Source: an uncultured Hyphomicrobiales bacterium (GTDB lineage: Bacteria; Pseudomonadota; Alphaproteobacteria; Rhizobiales; Rhizobiaceae). From it: a DNA stretch of 64,000 bases. Below the pieces are notes generated by a model that saw nothing but the letters and a program-made list of their open reading frames with translations, ran no database searches and was not told the origin of the DNA. The stretch covers positions 24,190-88,189 of the forward strand of contig CALTTH010000005.1 in NCBI GenBank assembly GCA_943908365.1, written 5' to 3'. This document shows positions 53,514 through 61,841 of the stretch, in pieces. A program made the position numbers and the translations under genes. Position 1 is the first letter of the stretch; every line of letters starts with the position of its first letter.

Positions 53514-55010
53514 ATGACCGTGTTGCTCGATGACAGGCTGACTTGGCAGGACGTGGCAAAGGTCGGCCATGGAGAAACACTTGCGCTCTCCAACGCCGCA
53601 ATTCAGCGGATCGAAAACGCCGCGCGGATCGTGGAAAGCATCGTCGAGCGGGGCATCCGTGCCTACGGCATCAATACCGGCGTCGGCGCTCTTTCGGACA
53701 CAGTGGTTGATCGCACCGCGCAGGGCAAGCTTTCGCGCAGCATTATCCTGAGCCATGCTTGCGGCGTCGGTCCGCTTCTTCCACCCCGTGAGGTGCGCGC
53801 CATCATCGCCGCGCAGATCGCCAACTTCGCCCATGGATATTCCGGCGTCAGCCGCGGGATCGTCCGTCACCTTACCACCTTTCTCGAACGCGATTGCATT
53901 CCGGATGTCCCTTCCCGCGGATCGGCCGGCTACCTGACGCATAATGCGCATACGGCGCTGGTGCTCATTGGAGAAGGCTCCGCCCATATCGGTGGACGTG
54001 CCTTGAGCGGGCGTGAAGCCTTGGCGGCGCTCGGACTTGAGCCGCTGGTTCTCGGCGCCAAGGAGGGATTAAGCCTCGTCAACGGCACCGCTTGCGCCAC
54101 GGGTCTTTCCAGCATCGCGCTGGACCGGGCCGCGCAATTGCTCGACTGGGCCGATGCCATTGCCGCCATGACGCTTGAAGCGGCTGGCTGTCAGATGCCG
54201 GCTTTCAGCGAGGCCGTGCTGTCGCTTCGCGTCTCCGATGGTATTGCCAAGGTGGGCGAGGCGCTGCGGACACGTCTTGGCGGCAGCGGATTGATCGAAG
54301 CTGCCGAGGGCCGGCGCACCCAGGATGCGCTGAGCCTGCGTTCTATTCCGCACGCCCATGGTGCTGCGCGCGATCTGTTCGAGACATGCGCTGCCGTCGT
54401 GGACCGTGAACTCGCATCGGTCACCGACAACCCCGCTGTTGCCGGCACGCCGGAGGAGCCGTTTGTCTGGTCGGAAGCCCATGCGGTGGCGCCAGCACTC
54501 GGTCAGGCCGCCGACGCTCTTGCCATTGCCATTGCGCAAATTGCGGCCATGAGCGAGCGGCGGATCGACCGCCTGGTCAACCCACTGGTCAGCCAACTGC
54601 CACCCTTCCTCGCTTCCGACCCAGGCAGCCATTCCGGCTTCATGATCGCCCAATACACGGCAGCGGCGCTTGCAAACGAAAACCGCAGGCTGGCAGCGCC
54701 CGCCTCCACCGATGGCGGCCTCACCTCGGCGCTGCAGGAGGATTTCCTCGCCCATCCGACCGCTGCGGCCAACAAGCTTCTCGCCGTCATCGACAATGCC
54801 GAATACATCCTCGCGATCGAGTGGTTGGCCGCCACGCAAGCCCATGATTTTCTGGAAACCGTAGCACGCAGAGCACCGGGGACGGACGCGCTCTACAGCC
54901 TGCTCCGGTCGCACGTCAGCCATTATTCGGACGATCGACCGATCTCATCCGACATGGAAAAGACCAGGGCGCTCCTGTCGAAGACCCTGCCTCCCCATCA
55001 AACTGTCTGA
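53514..55010 (+). CDS. Histidine-ammonia-lyase-family enzyme lacking the MIO triad (possible ergothionase-type lyase)
   Basis: The 498-residue protein is clearly of the HAL/PAL fold (YGINTG at 51-56, LSHACGVG at 79-86, FMIAQYTAAAL near 376-386). In true histidases GSVGASGDLAPLAH supplies the Ala-Ser-Gly that cyclises to MIO; here residues 136-143 read GSAGYLTH, so exactly the ASG triad is deleted while both flanks align. Other changes follow: the Tyr of QDAYSLR is Leu 273, and the GNFHG segment is SEAHA (320-324). Kept are Tyr 51, His 81, Asn 190, Gln 270, Arg 276 and Glu 409. MIO-less relatives include ergothionase, which eliminates trimethylamine from ergothioneine. Context (betaine importer, HutC regulator) supports that role over histidine deamination. 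A gene with a missing triad but otherwise intact 498 codons is not a pseudogene by sequence. Confidence 0.85.
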   Translation: MTVLLDDRLTWQDVAKVGHGETLALSNAAIQRIENAARIVESIVERGIRAYGINTGVGALSDTVVDRTAQGKLSRSIILSHACGVGPLLPPREVRAIIAAQIANFAHGYSGVSRGIVRHLTTFLERDCIPDVPSRGSAGYLTHNAHTALVLIGEGSAHIGGRALSGREALAALGLEPLVLGAKEGLSLVNGTACATGLSSIALDRAAQLLDWADAIAAMTLEAAGCQMPAFSEAVLSLRVSDGIAKVGEALRTRLGGSGLIEAAEGRRTQDALSLRSIPHAHGAARDLFETCAAVVDRELASVTDNPAVAGTPEEPFVWSEAHAVAPALGQAADALAIAIAQIAAMSERRIDRLVNPLVSQLPPFLASDPGSHSGFMIAQYTAAALANENRRLAAPASTDGGLTSALQEDFLAHPTAAANKLLAVIDNAEYILAIEWLAATQAHDFLETVARRAPGTDALYSLLRSHVSHYSDDRPISSDMEKTRALLSKTLPPHQTV

Positions 55011-55024
55011 GATGCGCGCCGCGT

Positions 55025-55792
55025 CTACATGAGGAAGTCGAGATGGATGTTTCGGGCACGGATGAAGGGGAGGCCCTTTCGCCGCCATGTCCAGCCGACG
55101 ACATGCAGATTCCTGGCCGCAGGCTCATAGCGCTCAGCCAGCATCCAGGACCGGCAGTCGATTGCCGCGACGTCGGCGTCTCCCTGGGCGACAGCCGTCA
55201 CCGACGCCCGATGCGCTCCGGTTTCCACCATTTCGGAAAACAGAGCAAGGCTTTCGCCCATGGCTTCCAGATCGCGCTTCAAGGCCAGATGGCCGGACAT
55301 CGAGCGGTGCTCGTTGAAGGCAAGCTTTCTTCCCCGAAATAACGAGATCGGCAAGATCGGTTGGCCGGCTTCAGGCGCCACCACGCCGGCGCCCTCCCCT
55401 CTCCGACCAACAATGGCGCTCGAATAGAATATCCCAGAGCCCCCCGCGACATCATCATACGGGCTTTGCCCGATGACCTGGACATGATCCTGCAAGCCAA
55501 GTTCCATCGGCCCCCAACAGGTGGAGGAGAGGAGAAGAGCCGGATGGCGCCACAGGACATCGAGATCGAGGACGTCCGGATCGAGCGTTGCCGGGTCTGG
55601 CGCGATGATCGAACCATCCTCGCCACGAATGCCGCCCGGAACCGGCGGCATGTCCGCGTTGCGTCGAACGAGGCGCTCTGGCGCATCAATGCCATTTGCG
55701 ATGAAGCGCGCGCGCATTGTCTCCCAGCTGCGATCCACATCGGATCGCGCTTCCGGCCAGTCATACATCGGCAGAGCGGCAATCCACCTCAT
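55025..55792 (-). CDS. PhnD-like binding protein without signal peptide
   Basis: ATG 55792 overlaps the desaturase stop (ATGA), giving 255 residues (MRWIAALPMYDWPEARSD). The pattern of phosphate/phosphonate-type binding proteins is present: ALLLSSTCWGPMELGL, GIFYSSAIVGRRG, AFNEHRSMSGHLALKRDL, TGAHRASVTAVAQGDADVAAIDCRSWML. No leader precedes the start, so the protein appears cytoplasmic. Such leaderless versions may sense or bind a metabolite, or act as cyclisation or lyase enzymes like THI5-fold proteins. Its 3' end converges on the lyase gene with 14 bases between stops. Confidence 0.78.
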   Translation of the reverse strand: MRWIAALPMYDWPEARSDVDRSWETMRARFIANGIDAPERLVRRNADMPPVPGGIRGEDGSIIAPDPATLDPDVLDLDVLWRHPALLLSSTCWGPMELGLQDHVQVIGQSPYDDVAGGSGIFYSSAIVGRRGEGAGVVAPEAGQPILPISLFRGRKLAFNEHRSMSGHLALKRDLEAMGESLALFSEMVETGAHRASVTAVAQGDADVAAIDCRSWMLAERYEPAARNLHVVGWTWRRKGLPFIRARNIHLDFLM

Positions 55793-56829
55793 GCCTGAAT
55801 ATCCGGAATTGCGGTACCGCCCGCGGCTTGATAACTCGCGACCTCGCCCTGATCCTTTACCACGATATCGTTCGCGACGACCGGTTCCGCCCGCCGCCAG
55901 GCAGGATGCACCACCGGCTCCTTCGCCTTGAAAGCGAATGCGCGGAAAACCTCGAAATAGTTGGCGAAGACATATCCCTCGTTCATCCTTTGCCATTCAG
56001 CGCGTCCGGCGCGATAGAGCGACGGCAACCTGTACCATGCAACGGTAGGCAGCTTGTGGTGCACGAAGTGCAGGTTGTTATAGAGAAAGAGCGGTGCGAG
56101 AAGCGAATTTTCGACGATGATCGTGCGCCCGTCCGGCTGCTCCGCCCACTGATGCTCGCAATAGGAGCGGATGGCGATGATGGAAACGCCGAGATAGGCA
56201 GAGACCCCGATATAGAGCCAGACGGGAATGCCGAACAGGTTCGAAACCACCAGCAATGTCGGAATGAGTCCCATAAAGTGGAGGGTCCATGCCATGATGA
56301 CCTTGCGGTCTCCCTTGAAAATCTTGCGCCATTCGGAAGCTGTGAACCCGACCACCATCAGCGGCGGACCGATCAGCACACGTCCAATCAGCGTGTTGTT
56401 CCAAGCAAGCAGACGCTTCAGCAACGCCGGCATCGTCTCCCAGTCGCTCATGGCGCGGTAGTAGCTCTCGGGATCATCGAAGGGATCGGTGAGACGCTCA
56501 TCCGCGTGGTGCTGAAGATGCGTCCGCTTGTAACTGCGGTAGGGGTAAAACACCCCGAGCGGCGCGAAGACCAGCGCCTCGTTCACCTTGGCGCTCCTCG
56601 TCGGATGCCCGTGGAGAACTTCATGTTGAAGCGACGAGTGAAGCGCGACCGCCACGCCCATCAGTACGAGCGCGACGACGGGATAGGCCGGATAAAGACT
56701 GTAACCGGCCATCCCCCACAGGCCGTAGCATGCAAGAAGTAGAGCGACTGTCGGCCACTCTATTCTAGGCGCCCTTGGTCGACGCTGGTGGATTCCTCGT
56801 TGCTGCGTATCGAATGACGTGTCGCTCAT
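55789..56829 (-). CDS. Membrane di-iron fatty-acid-desaturase-like enzyme
   Basis: ATG 56829 (AGGGG upstream; ATG 56832 also possible) gives 346 residues. Three His boxes are present: HEVLHGH (69-75), HLQHH (104-108) and a later HFVHH, with four or so membrane segments. The superfamily holds desaturases, hydroxylases and N-demethylating or ring-opening oxygenases. It is co-translated with the PhnD-like gene. Association with a leaderless binding-fold protein rather than lipid genes argues for a small-molecule hydroxylase. Confidence 0.85.
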   Translation of the reverse strand: MSDTSFDTQQRGIHQRRPRAPRIEWPTVALLLACYGLWGMAGYSLYPAYPVVALVLMGVAVALHSSLQHEVLHGHPTRSAKVNEALVFAPLGVFYPYRSYKRTHLQHHADERLTDPFDDPESYYRAMSDWETMPALLKRLLAWNNTLIGRVLIGPPLMVVGFTASEWRKIFKGDRKVIMAWTLHFMGLIPTLLVVSNLFGIPVWLYIGVSAYLGVSIIAIRSYCEHQWAEQPDGRTIIVENSLLAPLFLYNNLHFVHHKLPTVAWYRLPSLYRAGRAEWQRMNEGYVFANYFEVFRAFAFKAKEPVVHPAWRRAEPVVANDIVVKDQGEVASYQAAGGTAIPDIQA

Positions 56830-56913
56830 CATATCCCCTGATGCTTTGCCACAGGACAGAATTCCATCGAGCTGCAGGGCGCACAATGAGAGTTTGGTGA
56901 CCGACTGTTGATT

Positions 56914-56955
56914 TTGATAACAGAAACCATACAATGTTGATAATAGTAAACATTG
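56914..56955. promoter_or_regulatory. Tandem TTGATAA(C/T)AG repeats and CAATGTT inverted repeat (XRE operator candidate)
   Basis: TTGATAACAGAAACCA (56914-56929) and TTGATAATAGTAAACA (56937-56952) are direct repeats 23 bases apart, differing at three positions. Overlapping them, CAATGTT (56932-56938) and AACATTG (56949-56955) form a perfect inverted repeat with a 10-base spacer. The block lies between the divergent desaturase and XRE genes, ten bases before the XRE start, as expected for an autoregulatory operator. Confidence 0.6.
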
Positions 56956-56964
56956 AGGTCGATT

Positions 56965-57801
56965 ATGGACAAGCGCGCCTTGGCGGAGCTCTTTCGCCTC
57001 CGCTTGCTGGAGCTGGTTACGCGGTCCGGTGACAGCCATTCGGCTTTTGCGGCCGGGATTGGCATCGACCGCTCGGCGCTATCACAACTTTTATCGGGTG
57101 ATTCGGCACGTCTACCGCGCGTGGAAACTCTTCTCAACATCGCAGAACGCCATGCGGTATCGCTCGATTGGCTGCTCGGCATCTCGCACGATCCAGGCCT
57201 GACGGGAGAACTACGCCCGAGCTTCGAGATCGAGGAAGGCGGTGAGGACTATACCGACACGCTGCTGATGAAATGGCATGCCGAGGCCACAGGTTCGAAG
57301 ATCCGTTACGTTCCCGCGCGCATCCCGGACCTGCTGCGCACCCCACAGATCATCGCCTTTGAAGCCGAAAGCGCTCATCAAAGCGTGAGAGCGCAAGCCA
57401 GCGAGTCCGCTTTTCGCCTCGACTACAACCGCCAGCCGGGTACGGATATGGAAGTCTGCATGCCGTGCGAAACTTTGGAAGCTTTCGCGCAGGGGCGCGG
57501 GATGTGGAGTGGTTTGAAGAAGGAGATCAGGGCAACGCAGTTGCAATACATGTCCGAACTCATCAACGAGCTCTACCCGTCGTTCCGGCTCTTCCTGTTC
57601 AACGAGAAAGAGCGCTTTTCCGTACCCTATACGATCTTCGGCTCGCAGCGCGCAGCGATCTTCATGGGCGGCATGTATCTCGTTCTCAACAACGCCGACT
57701 CCATCCGCAAGATGCAGCGCCACTTTGATGAACTGATCCGGTTCACCCGCATTCATGCTCATGAAAGCGCGGATTTTGTTAGAAGTCTGGAGATTGCGTG
57801 A
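56965..57801 (+). CDS. XRE-family regulator with large C-terminal domain
   Basis: ATG 56965 (GAGG upstream) gives 278 residues. The N-terminal Cro/CI helix-turn-helix covers about 16-66 (SHSAFAAGIGIDRSALSQLLSGD). The C-terminal 180 residues are unlike peptidase-type LexA tails and read as a ligand-binding domain (TGSKIRYVPARIPDLLRTPQIIAFE, MQRHFDELIRFTRIHAHESADFV). It is divergent to the desaturase-PhnD-like operon and probably controls it. Confidence 0.85.
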   Translation: MDKRALAELFRLRLLELVTRSGDSHSAFAAGIGIDRSALSQLLSGDSARLPRVETLLNIAERHAVSLDWLLGISHDPGLTGELRPSFEIEEGGEDYTDTLLMKWHAEATGSKIRYVPARIPDLLRTPQIIAFEAESAHQSVRAQASESAFRLDYNRQPGTDMEVCMPCETLEAFAQGRGMWSGLKKEIRATQLQYMSELINELYPSFRLFLFNEKERFSVPYTIFGSQRAAIFMGGMYLVLNNADSIRKMQRHFDELIRFTRIHAHESADFVRSLEIA

Positions 57802-57848
57802 GCGACAGCACAGGAGGGCCAATTTTGGTCTGGACTGGAGCCACTCGA

Positions 57849-58778
57849 TCATTTTCCGATGAGCGGCTTTTTCCGATGCAGGGTCTCCGATGCAAGGCCC
57901 GCCAGTTCGCGAATGAAGAAGTCCAGGATTGTCGATGGTCTCTCGCTTAGACGAGTGGCGATGATGAAGGGAGAATTGATCCGGCCTTCTTTCGGCAGAA
58001 GGGCACGCAAGATGCCTTTCTGTACCCAGTCGGCCGCATAGTGATCCGGCAAATAGCCGAGATAACGGCCTGACATCACGAACATCGCCTGCGCCTCCAT
58101 GTTCGAGGCCGAGGCCTTGGCGCGCGCTCCAGGAAAATACTGCAACTCGCGCATGTTGGCATAGGGCCTGACGACGAAGTCGAAGCCTTCCACGCGCTGC
58201 ACGGAAATGTCCGCCTCATCTGCAGTGAAAAGTGGATGTCCTTTGGCACAATAGAGAGAATGCATCTCATCGCGCAGGCGCGACAGTTTGAGGCCCTGGT
58301 AGGGTTCCGTTTCCGGAAGGATGGCAATGTCGAGACCGCCATTGGCGATTTCGGCGAGCAATGCGTCCGGTGAATCAATGACCAGTTCAAGGCGTGCTTC
58401 CGGCGCCTTATCGCTGATGCGGGCAATGATGCGATGAATGGGCAAGTCCGCATCGGTAATGGTATTGTCCACCAACCCCAGCCTGAGCGTTCCGGTGATC
58501 CTGTTTTTCAACGTACCGATTTCGCTTTCGAAGGCATTGAGTGCCAGAAACAACGCTTTCGATTTCGCATGAACGATCGCACCGCGATCTGTCAATTCAA
58601 AGCCCGCGCGCCCGCGGCGGCAAAGCTTGTAGCCAAGCCTGTCTTCCAAAGCCTTGATGTGGAAGCTGACAGCGGACTGGCTGAGGCCAAGCGTGATCTG
58701 TGCGCCGAGAAAGCTCTTATGCTCCACCACTGCACGAAACACGTTGAGAGACCGGAGATCGGACTGGGCAAATTGCAT
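57849..58778 (-). CDS. LysR-family regulator
   Basis: The 309-residue protein has the helix-turn-helix SFLGAQITLGLSQSAVSFHIKALEDRLGYKL and a LysR effector domain. Its gene is divergent from the amino-acid ABC operon across 106 bases, so it most likely activates that operon. Its 3' end is 48 bases from the XRE stop. Confidence 0.92.
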   Translation of the reverse strand: MQFAQSDLRSLNVFRAVVEHKSFLGAQITLGLSQSAVSFHIKALEDRLGYKLCRRGRAGFELTDRGAIVHAKSKALFLALNAFESEIGTLKNRITGTLRLGLVDNTITDADLPIHRIIARISDKAPEARLELVIDSPDALLAEIANGGLDIAILPETEPYQGLKLSRLRDEMHSLYCAKGHPLFTADEADISVQRVEGFDFVVRPYANMRELQYFPGARAKASASNMEAQAMFVMSGRYLGYLPDHYAADWVQKGILRALLPKEGRINSPFIIATRLSERPSTILDFFIRELAGLASETLHRKKPLIGK

Positions 58779-58884
58779 GAGACGACCTTACATCATCTTT
58801 TCTAATGTGAACTCTAAATCTTTCCTATTTTTCTGCGCTGATGTCCATGGTTCGGTGGCAGAATAAACAACCGGGGAACGAACC

Positions 58885-59727
58885 ATGATGCCATCGTCCA
58901 TTTCTAGAGCTTTGCTTTTCGGCGCAACGCTCGTCACGATCCTGTCGTCGACCGCCGCAAACGCTGCAGATCTTCTCGACAAAATCAAAGCGGACAAAGT
59001 TTTTACCGTTGCCACAGAAGCCCGCTTTGCGCCTTTCGAGTTCGTCGAAGACGGTAAGATTATCGGTTACTCGGCCGACATCATGGCCGAAGTTATGAAG
59101 GCTCTGCCGGGCGTCGAACTCAAGCGTCTGGACCTGCCGTGGCAGGGCATTCTGCCGGGCCTTGCGGCTGGCCGCTTCGATTATGTCGTCACCTCCGTGA
59201 CCGTCACGCCGGAACGCATGAAAGCCTACCATCTTTCGGCTCCGATCGCCGATGCAACCATGGCACTACTGAAGCGCAAGGGCGATGCAACCATCACCAA
59301 GCCGGAAGATATCGCCGGCAAGGCGGTCGGTTCTCAGGCCGGCTCCGCGCAGCTTGCCGCGCTTGAGACCTTTGCCGCAACGCTGGAGGACAAAGGCGGT
59401 CCGGTGACCGTCTCCACCTATACGGACTTTTCCGAAGCCTATGCCGATCTCGGCGCCGGCCGTATCCAGGCTGTCGTCAATTCCCTTCCCAATCTTCTGG
59501 AAGCCGCCCGCCAGCGGCCCGACGTCTTCGAAGTCGTTCTGCCGACCTTCGGGCCGAAGACCTATTTTTCCTGGGCAGGCCGCAATGATGCCGACAGCGC
59601 ATCGCTGAATGCGCTGATGGACGCCGAACTGGTCAAGCTCAACACATCCGGCAAGCTTGCGGAGCTCCAGAAGAAGTGGTTCGGCGCCCCGATGGAACTT
59701 CCAGAGACTCTCCCTGCCGCTGAATAA
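58885..59727 (+). CDS. Polar amino-acid ABC transporter, periplasmic binding protein (family 3)
   Basis: A Sec signal (about 1-27, cleaved near ANA-AD) precedes a family-3 binding domain: VATEARFAPFEFVEDGKIIGYSADIMAEV, SVTVTPERMKAYHLS, GSQAGSAQLAAL. The length of 280 residues is normal. The operon context with a ureohydrolase suggests a guanidino or amidino amino acid as ligand, such as arginine, guanidinobutyrate or a relative. Confidence 0.92.
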   Translation: MMPSSISRALLFGATLVTILSSTAANAADLLDKIKADKVFTVATEARFAPFEFVEDGKIIGYSADIMAEVMKALPGVELKRLDLPWQGILPGLAAGRFDYVVTSVTVTPERMKAYHLSAPIADATMALLKRKGDATITKPEDIAGKAVGSQAGSAQLAALETFAATLEDKGGPVTVSTYTDFSEAYADLGAGRIQAVVNSLPNLLEAARQRPDVFEVVLPTFGPKTYFSWAGRNDADSASLNALMDAELVKLNTSGKLAELQKKWFGAPMELPETLPAAE

Positions 59728-59744
59728 GATAGGACGGGTCGGCC

Positions 59745-60395
59745 ATGGACAGGACAGCCGCACATATCTGGCCCGCGCTTCTCGATGGCCTCACCACCAC
59801 AATGACGATCAGTCTGACGGCGCTTCTCTTCGGCGCGCCGTTGGCTCTTCTGTTGGCCGCCTGCGCGCGTGGCAGACGGTGGACGCGCGTCCCGGCAGCG
59901 CTTTATCTTTCCTTCTGGCGCGGAACACCGATCCTCGTACAGCTTTTGATCACCTTCTACATTCTTCCATTCCTTGGGCTTGAGCTTGAGCCGATCGTTG
60001 CCGCCACCTTGGCCTTGGCGCTCAACACGGCGGCGTTCCAATCGGAAATCTATCGGGCGGGGCTTCAGTCTGTGCCGAAAGGCGAAATCGAGGCGGCAAG
60101 AATGCTGGGTCTCTCTCCCTCCGCCATCTTTATCAACATCGAGGTCCCTCAGGCTGTACGGGCTATCTTGCCAGCGCTGGTGGGAGAAATGCAGGCTCTG
60201 GTCAAGAACTCCTCGCTCGTCTCGGTCATCGCCGTGACGGATTTGACCCGCCGCGCCCAACAGGTCGCGTCCTCGACGTTTCGTCCCCTGGAAGCCTATG
60301 CCTCAGCCCTCCTTCTCTATGTTGCAGTCGGCATCCTGATCGCCGCTCTGGGACTCATGCTTGAGAGACGCCTGTCACGCAGAGGGCAAAATTGA
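59745..60395 (+). CDS. Amino-acid ABC permease (HisM/HisQ family)
   Basis: The 216-residue protein has five hydrophobic segments and the EAA loop (GLQSVPKGEIEAARMLGLSPSAIFINIEVPQA). Its stop overlaps the next start (TGATG), indicating coupling. It is the first membrane subunit after the binding protein. Confidence 0.92.
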   Translation: MDRTAAHIWPALLDGLTTTMTISLTALLFGAPLALLLAACARGRRWTRVPAALYLSFWRGTPILVQLLITFYILPFLGLELEPIVAATLALALNTAAFQSEIYRAGLQSVPKGEIEAARMLGLSPSAIFINIEVPQAVRAILPALVGEMQALVKNSSLVSVIAVTDLTRRAQQVASSTFRPLEAYASALLLYVAVGILIAALGLMLERRLSRRGQN

Positions 60396-61042
60396 TGACC
60401 GGCTTTATCACTGACCTGCCGCTCTATCTTGCCGGACTGCTCACAACGATCACAGTCTCGGCAAGCGGCGTCACTATTGCAGCCCTGCTTGGCATAGTGC
60501 TCGCCATTGGTTTACGCAGCAGCTTTCGCCCGCTTGCACTCTTGACCAGAGCTTATGTTGAGTTTGCCAGGGGCGCGCCTCTCGCCCTCCTGCTTTTCCT
60601 TCTCTACTACGGCGGACCGCAGATCGGGCTGTTGCTCAGTCCCTATGTGGCCGGCACCTTCGGACTTGGCATCTATGGTGCAGGTGCTTTCGCGGAGATT
60701 TTTCGCGCAGGCCTCAATGCCGTTCCCAAGGGAGAGCGCGAAGCCGCAGAGATGCTGGGCCTCACACGCGGGCAGCGCTTTCTGCACGTGGAGCTTCCGC
60801 AAGCCCTTCGGCTGACGCTGCCGCCCTGCGTGGGTCAAGCGATCGCGCTTTTGAAAGAGTCGGCTGTTCTCTCGGTAATCACGGTTGGAGAGTTGACGAA
60901 GGTAGCCGGAACGATCAGCTCGATCAGCTTCAGCGCCGTGGCGCCCTACCTCACCATCGCCCTGTTCTACTGGGCTCTTGTTGAAATTCTGTCGAAGTCG
61001 GGACGCGCTCTGGAGCGCCACTTCGCCTTGAGAGGTTCCTGA
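60395..61042 (+). CDS. Amino-acid ABC permease, second subunit
   Basis: ATG 60395 shares a base with the preceding TGA; a TTG at 60392 is also in frame. The 215-residue protein has the EAA motif (GLNAVPKGEREAAEMLGLTRGQRFLHVELPQA) and five membrane segments. It forms a heterodimer with the previous permease. Confidence 0.92.
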   Translation: MTGFITDLPLYLAGLLTTITVSASGVTIAALLGIVLAIGLRSSFRPLALLTRAYVEFARGAPLALLLFLLYYGGPQIGLLLSPYVAGTFGLGIYGAGAFAEIFRAGLNAVPKGEREAAEMLGLTRGQRFLHVELPQALRLTLPPCVGQAIALLKESAVLSVITVGELTKVAGTISSISFSAVAPYLTIALFYWALVEILSKSGRALERHFALRGS

Positions 61043-61043
61043 G

Positions 61044-61823
61044 ATGACGAGACCGGCAGCGATTTCCGTTCGCGGACTTGAGAAGCGATTTGGCGACAAG
61101 ACAGTATTGGAGGGCATTGATCTTGATATTCAAGATGGCGATGTCACCTGCATTATCGGGCCTTCCGGATCCGGGAAGAGCACCCTGTTGCGCTCGCTCG
61201 CCTTTCTCGACGCCTATGATGCGGGCGAGGTTCATATCTTTGGCAAGATGCTGGGATGGCGCGAGACACCGCTTGGACGCGAAAAGGCGGGCTACAGGGA
61301 ATTGTCCGATGGCCGTCGTCCGATCGGAATGGTCTTCCAGCATTTCCACCTCTGGCCGCATTTGAAAGTGCTGGACAATGTGACGCTCGCGTTGCGGTTG
61401 GTCCACGGCTTCTCTCGGACGAGGGCTGAAGATATCGGGCGCGAAATGCTCAGCAAGGTCGGACTCCTGTCCTTTGCCGACCGCTGGCCTGAAAGCCTCT
61501 CCGGCGGGCAGAAGCAACGTGTTGCGATCGCCAGAGCTTTGGCCGTGAAACCGAAGGTAATGCTGTTCGACGAACCGACCTCGGCACTGGATCCCGAACT
61601 GGTCGGCGAAGTCCTTTCGGTGATGAAATCGCTCGCTTCGGAAGGAATGACGATGGTGATCGTGACCCACGAAATGGGTTTTGCCGCACATGTCGCCAAT
61701 CGAGTCGTCTTCATGGATGCCGGCAGGATTGTCGAAGAAGGCGCACCGAATCTGCTTTTCGCAACGCCAAAGAGCGACCGTCTCTCTCAATTTCTGGAAA
61801 CCTGGCGCGAACGCGCGATTTGA
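61044..61823 (+). CDS. Amino-acid ABC transporter ATP-binding protein
   Basis: The 259-residue ATPase has Walker A GPSGSGKST, signature LSGGQKQR, Walker B VMLFDEPTSALD and the switch His (VTHEMGFA). It is typical of the GlnQ/HisP group and starts one base after the permease stop. Confidence 0.95.
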   Translation: MTRPAAISVRGLEKRFGDKTVLEGIDLDIQDGDVTCIIGPSGSGKSTLLRSLAFLDAYDAGEVHIFGKMLGWRETPLGREKAGYRELSDGRRPIGMVFQHFHLWPHLKVLDNVTLALRLVHGFSRTRAEDIGREMLSKVGLLSFADRWPESLSGGQKQRVAIARALAVKPKVMLFDEPTSALDPELVGEVLSVMKSLASEGMTMVIVTHEMGFAAHVANRVVFMDAGRIVEEGAPNLLFATPKSDRLSQFLETWRERAI

Positions 61824-61841
61824 TGCCCGAAAGGAATAAGC

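Noticed and set aside
52338..53987. Long antisense frame of 549 codons across the binding-protein, HutC and lyase genes
   Set aside because: It opposes three well-supported genes, has no family motifs and arises from high-GC codon bias on the complementary strand.
53514..55010. Annotation as ordinary histidine ammonia-lyase (hutH)
   Set aside because: The MIO-forming Ala-Ser-Gly is absent and no other hut pathway gene is nearby, so a standard histidase label would mislead.
53514..55010. Idea that the missing triad makes the lyase a pseudogene
   Set aside because: The deletion is in frame, flanking motifs are intact over 498 codons, and MIO-less family members are known to be active.
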